Source: Halorarius litoreus (GTDB lineage: Archaea; Halobacteriota; Halobacteria; Halobacteriales; Haloarculaceae). Taken from it: a stretch of 64,000 bases of DNA. Positions 17,310-26,025 of this stretch are shown here, one piece after another. Below the pieces are notes generated by a model. The model was not told where the DNA came from. It made no database searches and was given only the letters and a program-made list of their open reading frames with translations. Where the stretch lies: assembly GCF_024362405.1 (NCBI RefSeq), contig NZ_CP101454.1:124001-188000 (forward strand). The letters run 5' to 3'. Every line of letters begins with the position of its first letter. The first letter of the stretch is position 1. Made by a program: the position numbers and the translations under genes.

Positions 17310-17915
17310 ATGACGGAACGGCTCTCTACGGGTGTCGATGTCGTCAACCGCCGGCTCGGTGGCGGCGTCCCGGCGGGGACGCTCCTGGCGATCTCGTCAC
17401 CGCCGGACGCCGGCAGTGAGCAACTGCTGCACGCCTTCCTCAGCACCCACGGCGGCCGCTACCTCTCGCTGTTGCGACCCGCAGCCGAGGTCGACGGCGA
17501 ACTCCCGCCGTTCGTCGACGTGCGCCACGTCCGCCCCGAGGGGTTCCTCGACGAGCCGGAGCGGCAGTTCGACGGCCTGCCCGAGCAGTCGGTCGTGGCG
17601 ATCGACCCGGTGAACGAACTCGAGTCGGCGTCGACCGAGGCGTACGTGGCGCTACTCTCGGCGCTGAAGCGCCGACTGGCCGAGACAGGAAGCGTCGGCG
17701 TCCTCCACTGTCTCCGGACGTCGACCGAGCCGGAGAACCGCTGGCTGACGCTCGGCCGGGCCGACTGGGCGTGGCACGTCGAACTCACCCGGCTCCCGCT
17801 GTCGGTCGAGACCCGGCTGTACGTCACGAAAGCCCGGAACGGGCGGGCGCTGCTCGAACCGCTGAAGATCCAGTTCCTCGACGGCGTGCGGGTCGACACC
17901 AGCCGGGACATCTGA
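17310..17915 (+). CDS. RecA/KaiC-superfamily protein without a canonical P-loop
   Basis: A 201-aa protein with the layout of a single RecA/RadA-like (KaiC, Rad55-type) domain: the opening LSTGVDVVNRRLGGGVPAGT matches the conserved 'sets up a P-loop' strand, and there is a Walker-B-like strand SVVAIDPVNELES. The expected GxxGxGKT loop is replaced by SSPPDAGSEQ, with no lysine, so ATP binding in the usual way is unlikely. It may act as a regulatory or scaffold paralogue. The ATG at 17310 begins at the conserved motif; earlier in-frame sequence is antisense to mtnP. Confidence 0.7.
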   Translation: MTERLSTGVDVVNRRLGGGVPAGTLLAISSPPDAGSEQLLHAFLSTHGGRYLSLLRPAAEVDGELPPFVDVRHVRPEGFLDEPERQFDGLPEQSVVAIDPVNELESASTEAYVALLSALKRRLAETGSVGVLHCLRTSTEPENRWLTLGRADWAWHVELTRLPLSVETRLYVTKARNGRALLEPLKIQFLDGVRVDTSRDI

Positions 17916-18040
17916 CGTGCGCGCCGGCCACACCACGGGGGAGCCGCCGTACTGCCCCCACGGGCGAACCGCCTTTGGGGAACTGGACCTGACCCTGGCG
18001 TGAGGAGAAAGCACTTGTCGGCGCCCCGAGCGGGTCGGGT

Positions 18041-18535
18041 ATGGTTCCCCTCCAGTCGCTCCCCGGTGCGGTCGTCGGGCTCGGCGCTCTCCTCCTGCTC
18101 GTGTTGGGTCCCGGGGTCGTCGCGTCGGTGCTGTGGACGCCGTTCCTGGCGTCCACGCGCCTCCGGTCGCTGTTCCGCCGGCTCCCGCCGGACGGCTCGC
18201 TCGCGGTGACGTACGCCGTCGTCACGGTCGGCGCCTCCCTCCCGTACGTGCTCGGTGCCGGTGTCGCGCTCGGGCTGGTCGACATCGGCGGCCCCGAGGG
18301 CGGCGCGCGCATGGCGAACGCCATCCTCACCGTCATCGTGCCCGTCTCGCTCGGCTACGTGCTCGGCGTGCCGCTGGTCGGCGCGGTCGGCCTCCCGCGT
18401 GCCGGCGTCGACTGGGACCCGACGGGCTACGGCGTCTCGACGTGGCTGCTGCTGTTCGTGGGCACCGTGTGGTACGTCGTGCTGTTCGCAGTGCCGCTGT
18501 TCGTCCTCGCGCTCATCGCCGCGTACCCGGGCTAG
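18041..18535 (+). CDS. Four-helix hypothetical membrane protein
   Basis: A 164-aa hydrophobic protein with about four transmembrane segments (residues 9-30, 48-72, 84-112 and 133-160) and a short basic loop ASTRLRSLFRRLPP after the first helix, suggesting that loop is cytoplasmic. Not recognised as a named family. It stands alone between the RecA-like gene and a convergent phosphoribosyltransferase. Confidence 0.65.
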   Translation: MVPLQSLPGAVVGLGALLLLVLGPGVVASVLWTPFLASTRLRSLFRRLPPDGSLAVTYAVVTVGASLPYVLGAGVALGLVDIGGPEGGARMANAILTVIVPVSLGYVLGVPLVGAVGLPRAGVDWDPTGYGVSTWLLLFVGTVWYVVLFAVPLFVLALIAAYPG

Positions 18536-18653
18536 CCACGGGTCGGCTCATCGTCCAGAGCGCCCACGCGCGTCGGTTGAGACGCCGATATCGGGGCGAC
18601 GCTGGGTACGCATCCCGCTCACGGCGACCGAGCGACAGAGGCCGGTGGAGCAG

Positions 18654-19349
18654 TCAGTCTGCGAGCCGCCACTGCTCGGAGCCGGCAGGCGCGACCACGT
18701 CCCGCCGCTCCATCTCGTTGAGCACCTCCCCCAGTCGCCCCGGCTGGGCGATCTCCATCTCGATGCGCTCGACGTCGTGGAACTCCGAGAGCGCGTGCCG
18801 GAGGTCCTCGCGGGTGAACGTCTCCAGGTCCGACCGCTCCATCACGCCCTCCGTCAGGTCGATCATGTCCTCGATGAAGTTCCAGGGGTAGACGATCCAC
18901 GCCCACTCGTCGAGCTTCTCGCCGACGAAGTCGGGGTCGAACTCGCTGGTGCCGAGCAGTTGGAGCGTGGCAGTCCGCACCTCCCCCGCGTCGCGATCGG
19001 TGACGTACTCGTGCGCGCGCTTGATGCTCCCGCCCGTGTCGGCGATGTCGTCGATGATGAGCACGTCCTTTCCTTCCACCGATCCCTCCGGCATCGGGTA
19101 GCGGACGCTCGGCTCGCCCGTCTTCTGGGCGGTGCCGACGTAGTGTTCCATCTTCAGGCTCGTCAGGTCGTCGAGCCCCAGGAAGTCACAGATACAGCGG
19201 CCCGCGAACCAGCCACCGCGGGCGAGTGCGACGACGACCTCGGGCTCGAACTCAGCAGCCTTCACGTCGTTCGACACCTCGCGACAGAGGTCGTAGATGT
19301 AGTCCCAGTTCGTAATCGTACACTTGAACTCGTCCGGGAGGTCGCTCAT
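18654..19349 (-). CDS. Phosphoribosyltransferase (purine salvage type)
   Basis: A 231-aa type I phosphoribosyltransferase. The PRPP-binding signature DVLIIDDIADTGGS is near residues 96-109, with the upstream PPi loop VALARGGWFAGR. The C-terminal extension (about 155-231) is helical and archaeal-specific. It would transfer ribose-5-phosphate from PRPP to a free purine base in the cytoplasm; which base (guanine, xanthine, hypoxanthine) cannot be decided. A TATA-like CTTAAGGG lies about 27 bp upstream of the ATG. It is divergent from a cytidine-deaminase-type enzyme. Confidence 0.88.
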   Translation of the reverse strand: MSDLPDEFKCTITNWDYIYDLCREVSNDVKAAEFEPEVVVALARGGWFAGRCICDFLGLDDLTSLKMEHYVGTAQKTGEPSVRYPMPEGSVEGKDVLIIDDIADTGGSIKRAHEYVTDRDAGEVRTATLQLLGTSEFDPDFVGEKLDEWAWIVYPWNFIEDMIDLTEGVMERSDLETFTREDLRHALSEFHDVERIEMEIAQPGRLGEVLNEMERRDVVAPAGSEQWRLAD

Positions 19350-19469
19350 TATCGAGAGAACGCGCGCGTGTACCCTTAAGCTCTCCTTCCTCCGGCGAGC
19401 GGTGAAGGTGCGCGCCGACGCGGTCTGGACCTGGTAGAGAGTTTTCACCCGGCGGCGCGTACCACGGAC

Positions 19470-19934
19470 ATGGACCTCGAGACGCTCGACCACGAGCCGT
19501 ACATCGAACGCGCACTCGACCTCGCGCGCGAGGCGGCCGACCGCGGCGACGAGCCGTTCGGCTCCCTGCTCGTCCACGATGGGGAAGTGGTCGCGGAAGC
19601 CAGGAACGCCGTCGCGACCGAGGGCGACCTCCGCGAGCACCCGGAGTTGACGCTGGCGACGTGGGCAGCGCGTGAACGCTCGGCCGCAGAGCGTGGCGAG
19701 ACGGTCATGTACACCTCGACCGAGCCGTGCGCGATGTGTTCGGGCGGCATCTACCACGCGGGGCTCGGGGCGGTGGTCTACTCGACGTCGGCCGAGCGCG
19801 TCGCGGAGTTCACCGGGCGGGACTTCGCCGTGCCGTCGCGCGACGTGTTCGCCTACGGCGACCGGGAGGTCAGGGTCGTGGGGCCGGTGCTCCCGGAGGC
19901 GGGCGCCGACGTCCACCGGGACTACTGGCCGTAG
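19470..19934 (+). CDS. Zinc-dependent nucleoside/base deaminase (CDA superfamily)
   Basis: A 154-aa deaminase. Zinc ligands are His57 and catalytic Glu59 in HPE (most relatives have HAE), and Cys87 and Cys90 in PCAMC. The family includes guanine, cytosine and tRNA-adenosine deaminases; the C-terminus lacks the longer TadA tail and the overall pattern is closer to free base/nucleoside deaminases. It faces the phosphoribosyltransferase across a 120-bp divergent region, consistent with base salvage. Substrate is not determined. Confidence 0.85.
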   Translation: MDLETLDHEPYIERALDLAREAADRGDEPFGSLLVHDGEVVAEARNAVATEGDLREHPELTLATWAARERSAAERGETVMYTSTEPCAMCSGGIYHAGLGAVVYSTSAERVAEFTGRDFAVPSRDVFAYGDREVRVVGPVLPEAGADVHRDYWP

Positions 19935-19942
19935 TCACGTAA

Positions 19943-21742
19943 TCAGTCGACGTTGATGGCCGCCTGCTGTCCGTGGCCGGCGTCTGCAGCCCACAGAGTG
20001 ACCGTGACCGTCGTGTCGTCACCGTCGGTCACGTCGAGGTGGCCGCCCACGTCCGTGACGATCCAGTTGGCCAGCCAGAGACCGACGCCGGTGCCGTGTC
20101 GAAGCGGCGTTTCGCGCCCCGTTCGAAGCACCTCACACTCCATCGCAGGGATGCCGGGGCCGTCGTCGGCGATACGAACCATCACCGCCTCGTCCGCCCG
20201 CTCGACGCTGAACCGGACCGTCGAGCCACCGTGTTCCAGCGCGTTCTCGCCGAGTTCGTACAGCGCGCGCTCGACGCGGGAGACCCCTATCGCGGTGTGG
20301 TCTCCGGGGACGTCGACCGTGACCGTCGCGTCGGGAAACGCCGCCCGGAGGTCACCGGCGACCGCCCGAACCATGCCGCCGATGTCGACGGGATGTGGGG
20401 TTTCGTCGCTGGTGACCGCAGACTCGAGTTCGCGGGCTTTCTCGCCGAGCGCGGCGAGGTCGTCTGCCGTCTCGGCGACCCGGGTCGCCCGTTCGGCGTC
20501 CCGGCCGTCGAGACGGTCGGCGAACAGCCGGGCGTGGCCCGCCACGACGGTCAGGTCGTTTCGGAGGTTGTGCCGGAGCACGCGGTTGAGGACGGCGAAC
20601 GCCTGCTCGCGACGCTTTCGCCCGGTCACGTCACGCTGGACGCCGAGGAAGTGCGTCACCGTCCCGTCGTCGTCGTGGACGGGTGTCAGCCCCACCTCGT
20701 TCCAGAACGGCGTGCCGTCCGCACGGTAGTTCAGGAGTTCGACGGTCGCCGACTCGGTCTCCTCGATGGCGTGACGGAGCACCGCGACCTGGTCCGGGTC
20801 CGTGTCGGGACCCTGGAGGAACCGACAGTTCTTCCCCAGCACCGTCTCGCGGTCGTAGCCGGTGATGTCGAGGAACGCGTCGTTGACGTAGACGAGCGGG
20901 TTGTCGCCGTCGGCCGTGGCGATGGTGATGCCCGCCGGTGCCTCGTCGAGCGCACGGTCCTTGATCCGGAGTTCCAGTTCGCGCCGTTTCCGCTCGTCGA
21001 TGTCGCGGACGACGGCGAGCACGCGCTCGTTCCCGTCGAGAGTGGCTGGCTGGAGGTGGACGTCGACCCAGCGGCGCGTGCCGTCGGGCAGTTCGACGTA
21101 CCACTCGAACCGCTGGTCACCCGTCTCGTGAGCCGCCCGGATGTACCGCTCGGCGGTCGCCTGGTCGTAGCCGTCCTCGGTCACCGAGAACTCCTCGACG
21201 CCGACGCCTTGCAACGTCGAGACGTCGCGGCCGTAGAGCCGTTCGGCCGACGGGTTGGCATCGAGGATGTGTCCCGTCTCCGGGTCGTGAACGAGGATGG
21301 CGTCGCTCACGCGCTCGAACACCTCGCGGTAGCTCCGCTGGCTGGCCACCCGCTCGCGGTACTCGGCTTCCCGGCGGTGGTCGTACCACGCGACGACGCC
21401 CCCCGCCGTGAGCCCCGTCGACACCGTCGTGAGCGAGGTGAAGTGACCCTGTGCCCCACCGACGACCTCTGTGACGACACCGACCCAGACCAGTTCGACG
21501 ACCGAGATGGCGAAGAACAGCCCGACCCAGCCGGTCGCACGCCACGACCGGTCGTCCGACTCGCCGGTTCGGACGTGAGCGGCGAGAGCGAGCAACGCGC
21601 CCCCGAAGACGAGCACCAGTGTTCCTTGGACGAGCGAGTCGAGATAGGGGTCGGCATCCAGCGCCGCCGCGACGATGGTCGACACCACGAGCAGCGCCCC
21701 GAGTGTCCCGAGCACCGACGACACGCTCGGACCACCCTTCAT
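19943..21742 (-). CDS. Membrane histidine kinase with PAS and LOV-type sensor domains
   Basis: A 599-aa sensor kinase. There are four N-terminal membrane helices (about residues 8-118), a first PAS domain (138-255), a second PAS domain of LOV type (262-376), a HisKA-like helix with phospho-acceptor His391 (VLRHNLRND) and an ATPase domain (N-box ELGENALEHG near 497-505, DDGPG at 526-530, GTGVGL near 550). The second PAS carries the LOV flavin-cysteine motif GKNCRFLQ (Cys306) plus Asn338, Asn348 and Gln369, the usual FMN contacts. It should sense blue light or redox and phosphorylate a response regulator not found nearby. The start at 21742 is set by a strong TATA element 29-38 bp upstream. Confidence 0.88.
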   Translation of the reverse strand: MKGGPSVSSVLGTLGALLVVSTIVAAALDADPYLDSLVQGTLVLVFGGALLALAAHVRTGESDDRSWRATGWVGLFFAISVVELVWVGVVTEVVGGAQGHFTSLTTVSTGLTAGGVVAWYDHRREAEYRERVASQRSYREVFERVSDAILVHDPETGHILDANPSAERLYGRDVSTLQGVGVEEFSVTEDGYDQATAERYIRAAHETGDQRFEWYVELPDGTRRWVDVHLQPATLDGNERVLAVVRDIDERKRRELELRIKDRALDEAPAGITIATADGDNPLVYVNDAFLDITGYDRETVLGKNCRFLQGPDTDPDQVAVLRHAIEETESATVELLNYRADGTPFWNEVGLTPVHDDDGTVTHFLGVQRDVTGRKRREQAFAVLNRVLRHNLRNDLTVVAGHARLFADRLDGRDAERATRVAETADDLAALGEKARELESAVTSDETPHPVDIGGMVRAVAGDLRAAFPDATVTVDVPGDHTAIGVSRVERALYELGENALEHGGSTVRFSVERADEAVMVRIADDGPGIPAMECEVLRTGRETPLRHGTGVGLWLANWIVTDVGGHLDVTDGDDTTVTVTLWAADAGHGQQAAINVD

Positions 21743-21770
21743 GTTTCCATGTAAGAGTACGTATACATCA

Positions 21771-21781
21771 CATATAAATAT
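21771..21781 (-). promoter_or_regulatory. TATA-like promoter of the LOV histidine kinase
   Basis: ATATTTATATG on the minus strand, 29-39 bp before the ATG at 21742. It is one of the most A/T-rich promoters in the window. Confidence 0.65.
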
Positions 21782-21909
21782 AGTGCGAAAGCGCCATCCG
21801 GGAGTCGGTCGGAGACGCTCACGGACGTGTCGTGATGGCGGCCCGTCGACCGTGTCGGAGCGAGCCACCCGACCCGCAGGCTTTTGTCGCCGCCGCCGCT
21901 CCCGCGAGT

Positions 21910-22818
21910 ATGGACCGCCGTCGCACGCTCCTCGTGGACGCGTTCACCAGTGAACCCCTCTCGGGAAACGCCGCCGGGGTCGTCCCCGAGGCGGACGGGC
22001 TCGCAGCCGACCAGATGCAGGCCATCGCGCGCGAGCTCAACGCCTCCGAGACCGCGTTCCTCTTCGAGAGCGACGAGGCCGACCGGCGGGTGCGCTACTT
22101 CACGCCGACGCAGGAGGTCGACCTCTGTGGGCACGCGACGATTGCGAGCCACCACGCGCTCGCCGAGGACGGCCTCGCCGACGGCACCCACACGCTGGAG
22201 ACGAACGTCGGCACCCTCGACATCGAGCTCGCGGACGGGCTGGTGTGGATGACGCAGAACGCCCCCGAGATTCGGGAACTCGACGTCACGTACGCGACGG
22301 TCGCCGAGGCGCTGGGCGTCGACGAGACCGCGCTGACGGGACTCAAAGCCGACCTCCCGCTGGCGCGCGCGACGACCGGGCTGCCGTTCCTCGTCGCCCC
22401 GGTCGAGTACCTCTCCGACCTCTCGGAGATGGACCCCGACATGGCCGCCATCGAGGCGCTCACCGACGAGTACGACTGCGCCGGCATCTACACGTTCACG
22501 TTCGACACGCTCGAGCGCGCCTCGACGCTCCACGCCCGGATGTTCGCGCCGGGTGCGGGCGTCCCCGAGGACCCCGTGACGGGGACCGCCGCGGGCGCGT
22601 GTGGTGCGTACCTCGACCGCTTCGGGGCGTTCGACCCCACGCCACAGAAAATGCAGGTCGAGCAGGGCTTCTTCATCGACCGCGGGGGCTACGTCGTCGT
22701 CGAAGCGAGCGACGCGACGACCGAGGGGCTCGTGCGCGTCGGCGGTGAGGCCGTCGTCACGCTCGACGGCGACCTCGCGGTGCCCGCGAGCGACGACGAC
22801 GACATTCTGGAGGCGTGA
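21910..22818 (+). CDS. PhzF-family isomerase/epimerase-like protein
   Basis: A 302-aa PhzF-type enzyme with the two-lobed diaminopimelate-epimerase-like fold. Seen motifs are VDAFTSEPLSGNAAGVV (N-terminal signature), LNASETAFLF with the conserved catalytic Glu near residue 45, FTPTQEVDLCGHATI (first-lobe active loop) and EDPVTGTAAGACGAYL (second lobe). The family performs C=C isomerisations; PhzF proper makes phenazines, but most members, this one included, have no known substrate. The ATG at 21910 is the conserved start; upstream in-frame codons are poorly conserved. Confidence 0.9.
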   Translation: MDRRRTLLVDAFTSEPLSGNAAGVVPEADGLAADQMQAIARELNASETAFLFESDEADRRVRYFTPTQEVDLCGHATIASHHALAEDGLADGTHTLETNVGTLDIELADGLVWMTQNAPEIRELDVTYATVAEALGVDETALTGLKADLPLARATTGLPFLVAPVEYLSDLSEMDPDMAAIEALTDEYDCAGIYTFTFDTLERASTLHARMFAPGAGVPEDPVTGTAAGACGAYLDRFGAFDPTPQKMQVEQGFFIDRGGYVVVEASDATTEGLVRVGGEAVVTLDGDLAVPASDDDDILEA

Positions 22819-22902
22819 ATCGCCGGCCAGCGCAGCACATTCGTCGCGTGTCACCGGCCTGCACGCCCGGCAATATTCCTCAGCAACGTTTCCTTCGGAA
22901 CC

Positions 22903-22911
22903 TTCTTTATC
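22903..22911 (+). promoter_or_regulatory. TATA-like promoter of ppsA
   Basis: TTCTTTATC lies 30-38 bp before the ATG at 22941. Confidence 0.55.
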
Positions 22912-22940
22912 GGGCTGACGGACGTTCCCGATAGATACCG

Positions 22941-25196
22941 ATGCCTGTACTCTGGCTGGACGATATCGGGTCCGACGACCTGAACTCCGTGGGCGGTAAG
23001 GGGGCGTCGCTCGGGGAGATGACCGGGGCTGGACTCCCCGTGCCACCGGGATTCGTCGTGACCGCACAGACGTACCGTGAGTTCATCGAACGCACGGGCA
23101 TCGACGAGGAGCTGTTCTCGGCCGTGGCCGTCGACGCCGAGGACTCGGCGTCGCTGGCGGAAGCCGAGGCCACCGCCAAAGAGCTCATCCTCGAGACGGA
23201 GATGCCCGAGGACGTCCGCGAGGACATCCTCGGCGCGTACGCCGACCTCGACGACGGCGAGGCGTTCGTCGCCGTCCGCTCCTCCGCGACCGCGGAGGAC
23301 CTCCCGGACGCCTCCTTCGCGGGCCAGCAGGAGACGTTCCTCAACATCCAGGGCGACGAGCTCGTCGACCGCGTGAAGCGCTGCTGGGCGTCGCTGTTCA
23401 CCCAGCGCGCCATCTACTACCGGCAGGAGCAGGGGTTCGCACACGACAAGGTCGACATCGCGGTCGTCGTCCAGAAGATGGTCGACGCCGAGAAGTCCGG
23501 GGTGATGTTCACCTCCCACCCCTCGACTGGCGAACCCAAGATCATCATCGAGGCCGCCTGGGGGCTCGGTGAGGCAGTCGTCTCGGGGTCGGTCTCCCCG
23601 GACAACTACGTCATCGACCGCGAGAGCGGTGAGGTGCTCGACGCCACCATCGCGGACAAGAAGATGATGATGGAGAAGGACGAGGCGACGGGCAAGACCG
23701 TCGAACGCGAGGTGCCCGAGGAGCAGCGCACCGCGCAGGTGCTCGACGAGGAGGAGATCGCCCAGCTCATCGATATCGGCGAGCGCGCGGAGGACCACTA
23801 CGGCAACCCGCAGGACGTCGAGTGGGCGCTCGTCGGCGGCGAGGTGTACATGCTCCAGTCGCGCCCCATCACGACCATCTCGAAGGACGCGAGCGCCGCG
23901 ACCGCCGACGGTGGCGGGCAGGGCGACGTCCTCCTGAGGGGGCTCGGTGCCTCGCCGGGCATCGTCTCGGGCGCGGTCCGTATCGTCCGCAAACTCGACC
24001 AGCTCGACAAAGTGGGAGAAGGAGACATCATCGTCACCGAGATGACGACCCCGGACATGGTCCCCGCGATGAAGCGCGCGGCGGGCATCATCACCGACGA
24101 GGGCGGGATGACCTCCCACGCGGCCATCGTCTCGCGTGAGCTCGGTGTCCCCGCGGTCGTCGGCTGTGGCTCCGCGACCGAGACGCTCGGCGACGGTCAA
24201 CTGGTGACGCTCGACGGCGACAAGGGCACCATCACCGAGGGCTCCTCGGAGAAGCAGACCGAGTCCGAGGAGGAGCACGCCGACGTCCGCCCGCAGAACC
24301 CCGTGAAGCCGATGACCGCCACGGAGGTCAAGGTGAACGTCTCCATCCCGGAGGCCGCCGAGCGCGCCGCCGCGACGGGCGCCGACGGTGTCGGCCTCCT
24401 CCGCATGGAGCACATGATCCTCTCGACGGGCAAGACGCCCGAACGCTACATCGAGGACCACGGCGAGGACGCCTACGTCGACGAGATCGTCGAAGGGGTT
24501 CGGGGCGTTGCCGACGAGTTCTACCCCCGCCCGGTGCGTGTCCGGACGCTCGACGCCCCCACGGACGAATTCCGCCAGCTGAAGGGCGGCGACGACGAGC
24601 CGCACGAGCACAACCCGATGCTCGGCTACCGTGGGATTCGACGGAGCCTCGACCGACCGGACGTGTTCGCGCACGAACTGGAGGCGTTCCGCCGGCTGTT
24701 CGAGATGGGCTACGACAACGTCGAGGTGATGTTCCCGCTCGTCAACGACAGCGAGGACGTGATTCGCGCCCGGAACCTGATGGAGGAGGCCGGCATCGAC
24801 CCCACGAAGCGGAGCTGGGGTGTGATGATCGAGACGCCCGCCTCGGCGCTGGGCGTCGAGGCGATGTGCGAAGCCGGCATCGACTTCGCCTCCTTCGGGA
24901 CGAACGACCTCACGCAGTACACGCTCGCCGTCGACCGGAACAACGAGAACGTCGCCGACCGCTTCGACGAGCTCCATCCCGCCGTCCTGAAGCTCATCGG
25001 GGACGTCATCGGCACCTGCCGTGAACACGACGTCTCGACGAGCATCTGTGGACAGGCCGGCTCCAAGCCGGAGATGGTCCGCTTCCTCGTCAACGAGGGC
25101 GTGAGCTCCATCTCGGCGAACATCGACGCCGTGCGCGACGTCCAGCACGAGGTCAAGCGCGTCGAACAGAAGCTCCTGCTCGATTCGGTTCGGTAA
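22941..25196 (+). CDS. ppsA: Phosphoenolpyruvate synthase
   Basis: A 751-aa enzyme that makes phosphoenolpyruvate from pyruvate, ATP and water, the entry to gluconeogenesis. Domains are the N-terminal ATP-grasp (begins WLDDIGSDDLNSVGGKGASL; VRSSATAEDLPDASFAGQ near 110), the swivel phosphohistidine domain (TDEGGMTSHAAIVSRELG, catalytic His near 392) and the C-terminal PEP-utilising barrel (VNVSIPEAAERAA; SFGTNDLTQYTLAVDRNN; SICGQAG with the active-site Cys). Archaeal-type length. It is monocistronic, with a TATA element about 33 bp upstream. Confidence 0.97.
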   Translation: MPVLWLDDIGSDDLNSVGGKGASLGEMTGAGLPVPPGFVVTAQTYREFIERTGIDEELFSAVAVDAEDSASLAEAEATAKELILETEMPEDVREDILGAYADLDDGEAFVAVRSSATAEDLPDASFAGQQETFLNIQGDELVDRVKRCWASLFTQRAIYYRQEQGFAHDKVDIAVVVQKMVDAEKSGVMFTSHPSTGEPKIIIEAAWGLGEAVVSGSVSPDNYVIDRESGEVLDATIADKKMMMEKDEATGKTVEREVPEEQRTAQVLDEEEIAQLIDIGERAEDHYGNPQDVEWALVGGEVYMLQSRPITTISKDASAATADGGGQGDVLLRGLGASPGIVSGAVRIVRKLDQLDKVGEGDIIVTEMTTPDMVPAMKRAAGIITDEGGMTSHAAIVSRELGVPAVVGCGSATETLGDGQLVTLDGDKGTITEGSSEKQTESEEEHADVRPQNPVKPMTATEVKVNVSIPEAAERAAATGADGVGLLRMEHMILSTGKTPERYIEDHGEDAYVDEIVEGVRGVADEFYPRPVRVRTLDAPTDEFRQLKGGDDEPHEHNPMLGYRGIRRSLDRPDVFAHELEAFRRLFEMGYDNVEVMFPLVNDSEDVIRARNLMEEAGIDPTKRSWGVMIETPASALGVEAMCEAGIDFASFGTNDLTQYTLAVDRNNENVADRFDELHPAVLKLIGDVIGTCREHDVSTSICGQAGSKPEMVRFLVNEGVSSISANIDAVRDVQHEVKRVEQKLLLDSVR

Positions 25197-25514
25197 GCAG
25201 GAGACCGATTTGCCTCGACTGTGTTTTGTATCGTTCTCGACGGGCCGGTAGCGGCTGGAGGTCACACTTTCGAAGCCCTCGCGGGCTCGCCCTCCGGGAG
25301 TCCACCAGGACCGCACCGCAGCCACATCCTCCCCAGCCGATTCCATCGCTCGGCTTCGCCTCGCTCTCTGCGTCATTGTTCCCTGGTGGACTGAAAGGGC
25401 GAGGGCTTTCGAGGTGTTGTCGTGCCCGTTCAGTGCCTCACTCCAGACACCACCCGTTCACTCGTTCCCTAGCTCCGATAGGACGAAAAGGAGGGGCGTC
25501 GTACCGACCCGCAG
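25197..25514. other. Intergenic region after ppsA
   Basis: No gene seen. Most of the stretch is taken up by a long imperfect inverted repeat, described separately. The last 60 bases lead to the next gene without a clear TATA element. Confidence 0.55.
25267..25412. repeat. Long composite inverted repeat, probable dispersed haloarchaeal element
   Basis: Outer arms TCGAAGCCCTCGC (left, from about 25270) and GCGAGGGCTTTCGA (right, to 25412) match except for one extra base. Inner arms AGTCCACCAGG (25299-25309) and CCTGGTGGACT (25382-25392) match perfectly. The element is about 145 bp with a 70-base centre and no coding capacity. Similar intergenic blocks recur in haloarchaeal genomes as far as I recall, but I cannot verify copy number here. 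Confidence 0.7.
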
Positions 25515-26024
25515 ATGAGCGAACTCGACGAGGAGGCGGAATCCCGGCTGGGCGACATCGTGGCCCTCCAGCCGACGAAGAACAAGGAACTGCAGGAGCG
25601 GTGGGGGATGGAGTCGGGCAGCGAGGTCCACCAGTATCTCGAATCCGAACTCAAGCAGTACTACTACCGCGACGAGAACAGCCTCATCCGCGCCACCCAA
25701 GAAGCCGCCGAGCTGGTCGGCGTCGAGCCCGGCGTCGAGGGCGACGGGGAGGCCGGCGGGCCGCGCGTCATCCGCGTTCCGGAGCTTCAGAAGGGCATCG
25801 TCGAGGTCGTCGCTGGCCCCGACGAGGAGTCCGAGAGCGTCGTCTCGGTGCTGCACAAGCTCCGCGACGCCGGGTTCGACCCGGAGGTCGACGAGGTGCG
25901 CTCGGGGCTGCGGTCGCTCGCGAACAAGGGCGTCGTCACGACCGTGCGCCGCACGGTTCCCACGTACAAGCTCACGGTCGCCCGCGAGGATATCGAGGTC
26001 GAACTGCTCGAGCCGTCGGCCTGA
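25515..26024 (+). CDS. DUF5797-like haloarchaeal protein
   Basis: A 169-aa protein resembling the haloarchaeal DUF5797 family. The N-terminal part (LGDIVALQPTKNKELQERWG) and the helical stretch EVHQYLESELKQYYYRDENS precede a C-terminal part (about 95-165) with a winged-helix look (VVSVLHKLRDAGF ... VVTTVRRTVPTYKLT). A transcription-related role is possible from the winged-helix shape, but there is no direct evidence. Its stop is one base from the stop of the convergent ATP-grasp gene. Confidence 0.78.
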   Translation: MSELDEEAESRLGDIVALQPTKNKELQERWGMESGSEVHQYLESELKQYYYRDENSLIRATQEAAELVGVEPGVEGDGEAGGPRVIRVPELQKGIVEVVAGPDEESESVVSVLHKLRDAGFDPEVDEVRSGLRSLANKGVVTTVRRTVPTYKLTVAREDIEVELLEPSA

Positions 26025-26025
26025 C

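Noticed and set aside
16368..17915. 515-aa plus-strand frame that would fuse sequence antisense to mtnP with the RecA-like protein
   Set aside because: The first 300 residues are shadow of mtnP; the conserved RecA-like start at 17310 is the natural N-terminus.
22851..25376. 841-aa open frame antisense to the PEP synthase gene
   Set aside because: It is a GC-skew shadow of ppsA; it is rich in Arg, Asp and Val with no family resemblance, while ppsA matches over its whole length.
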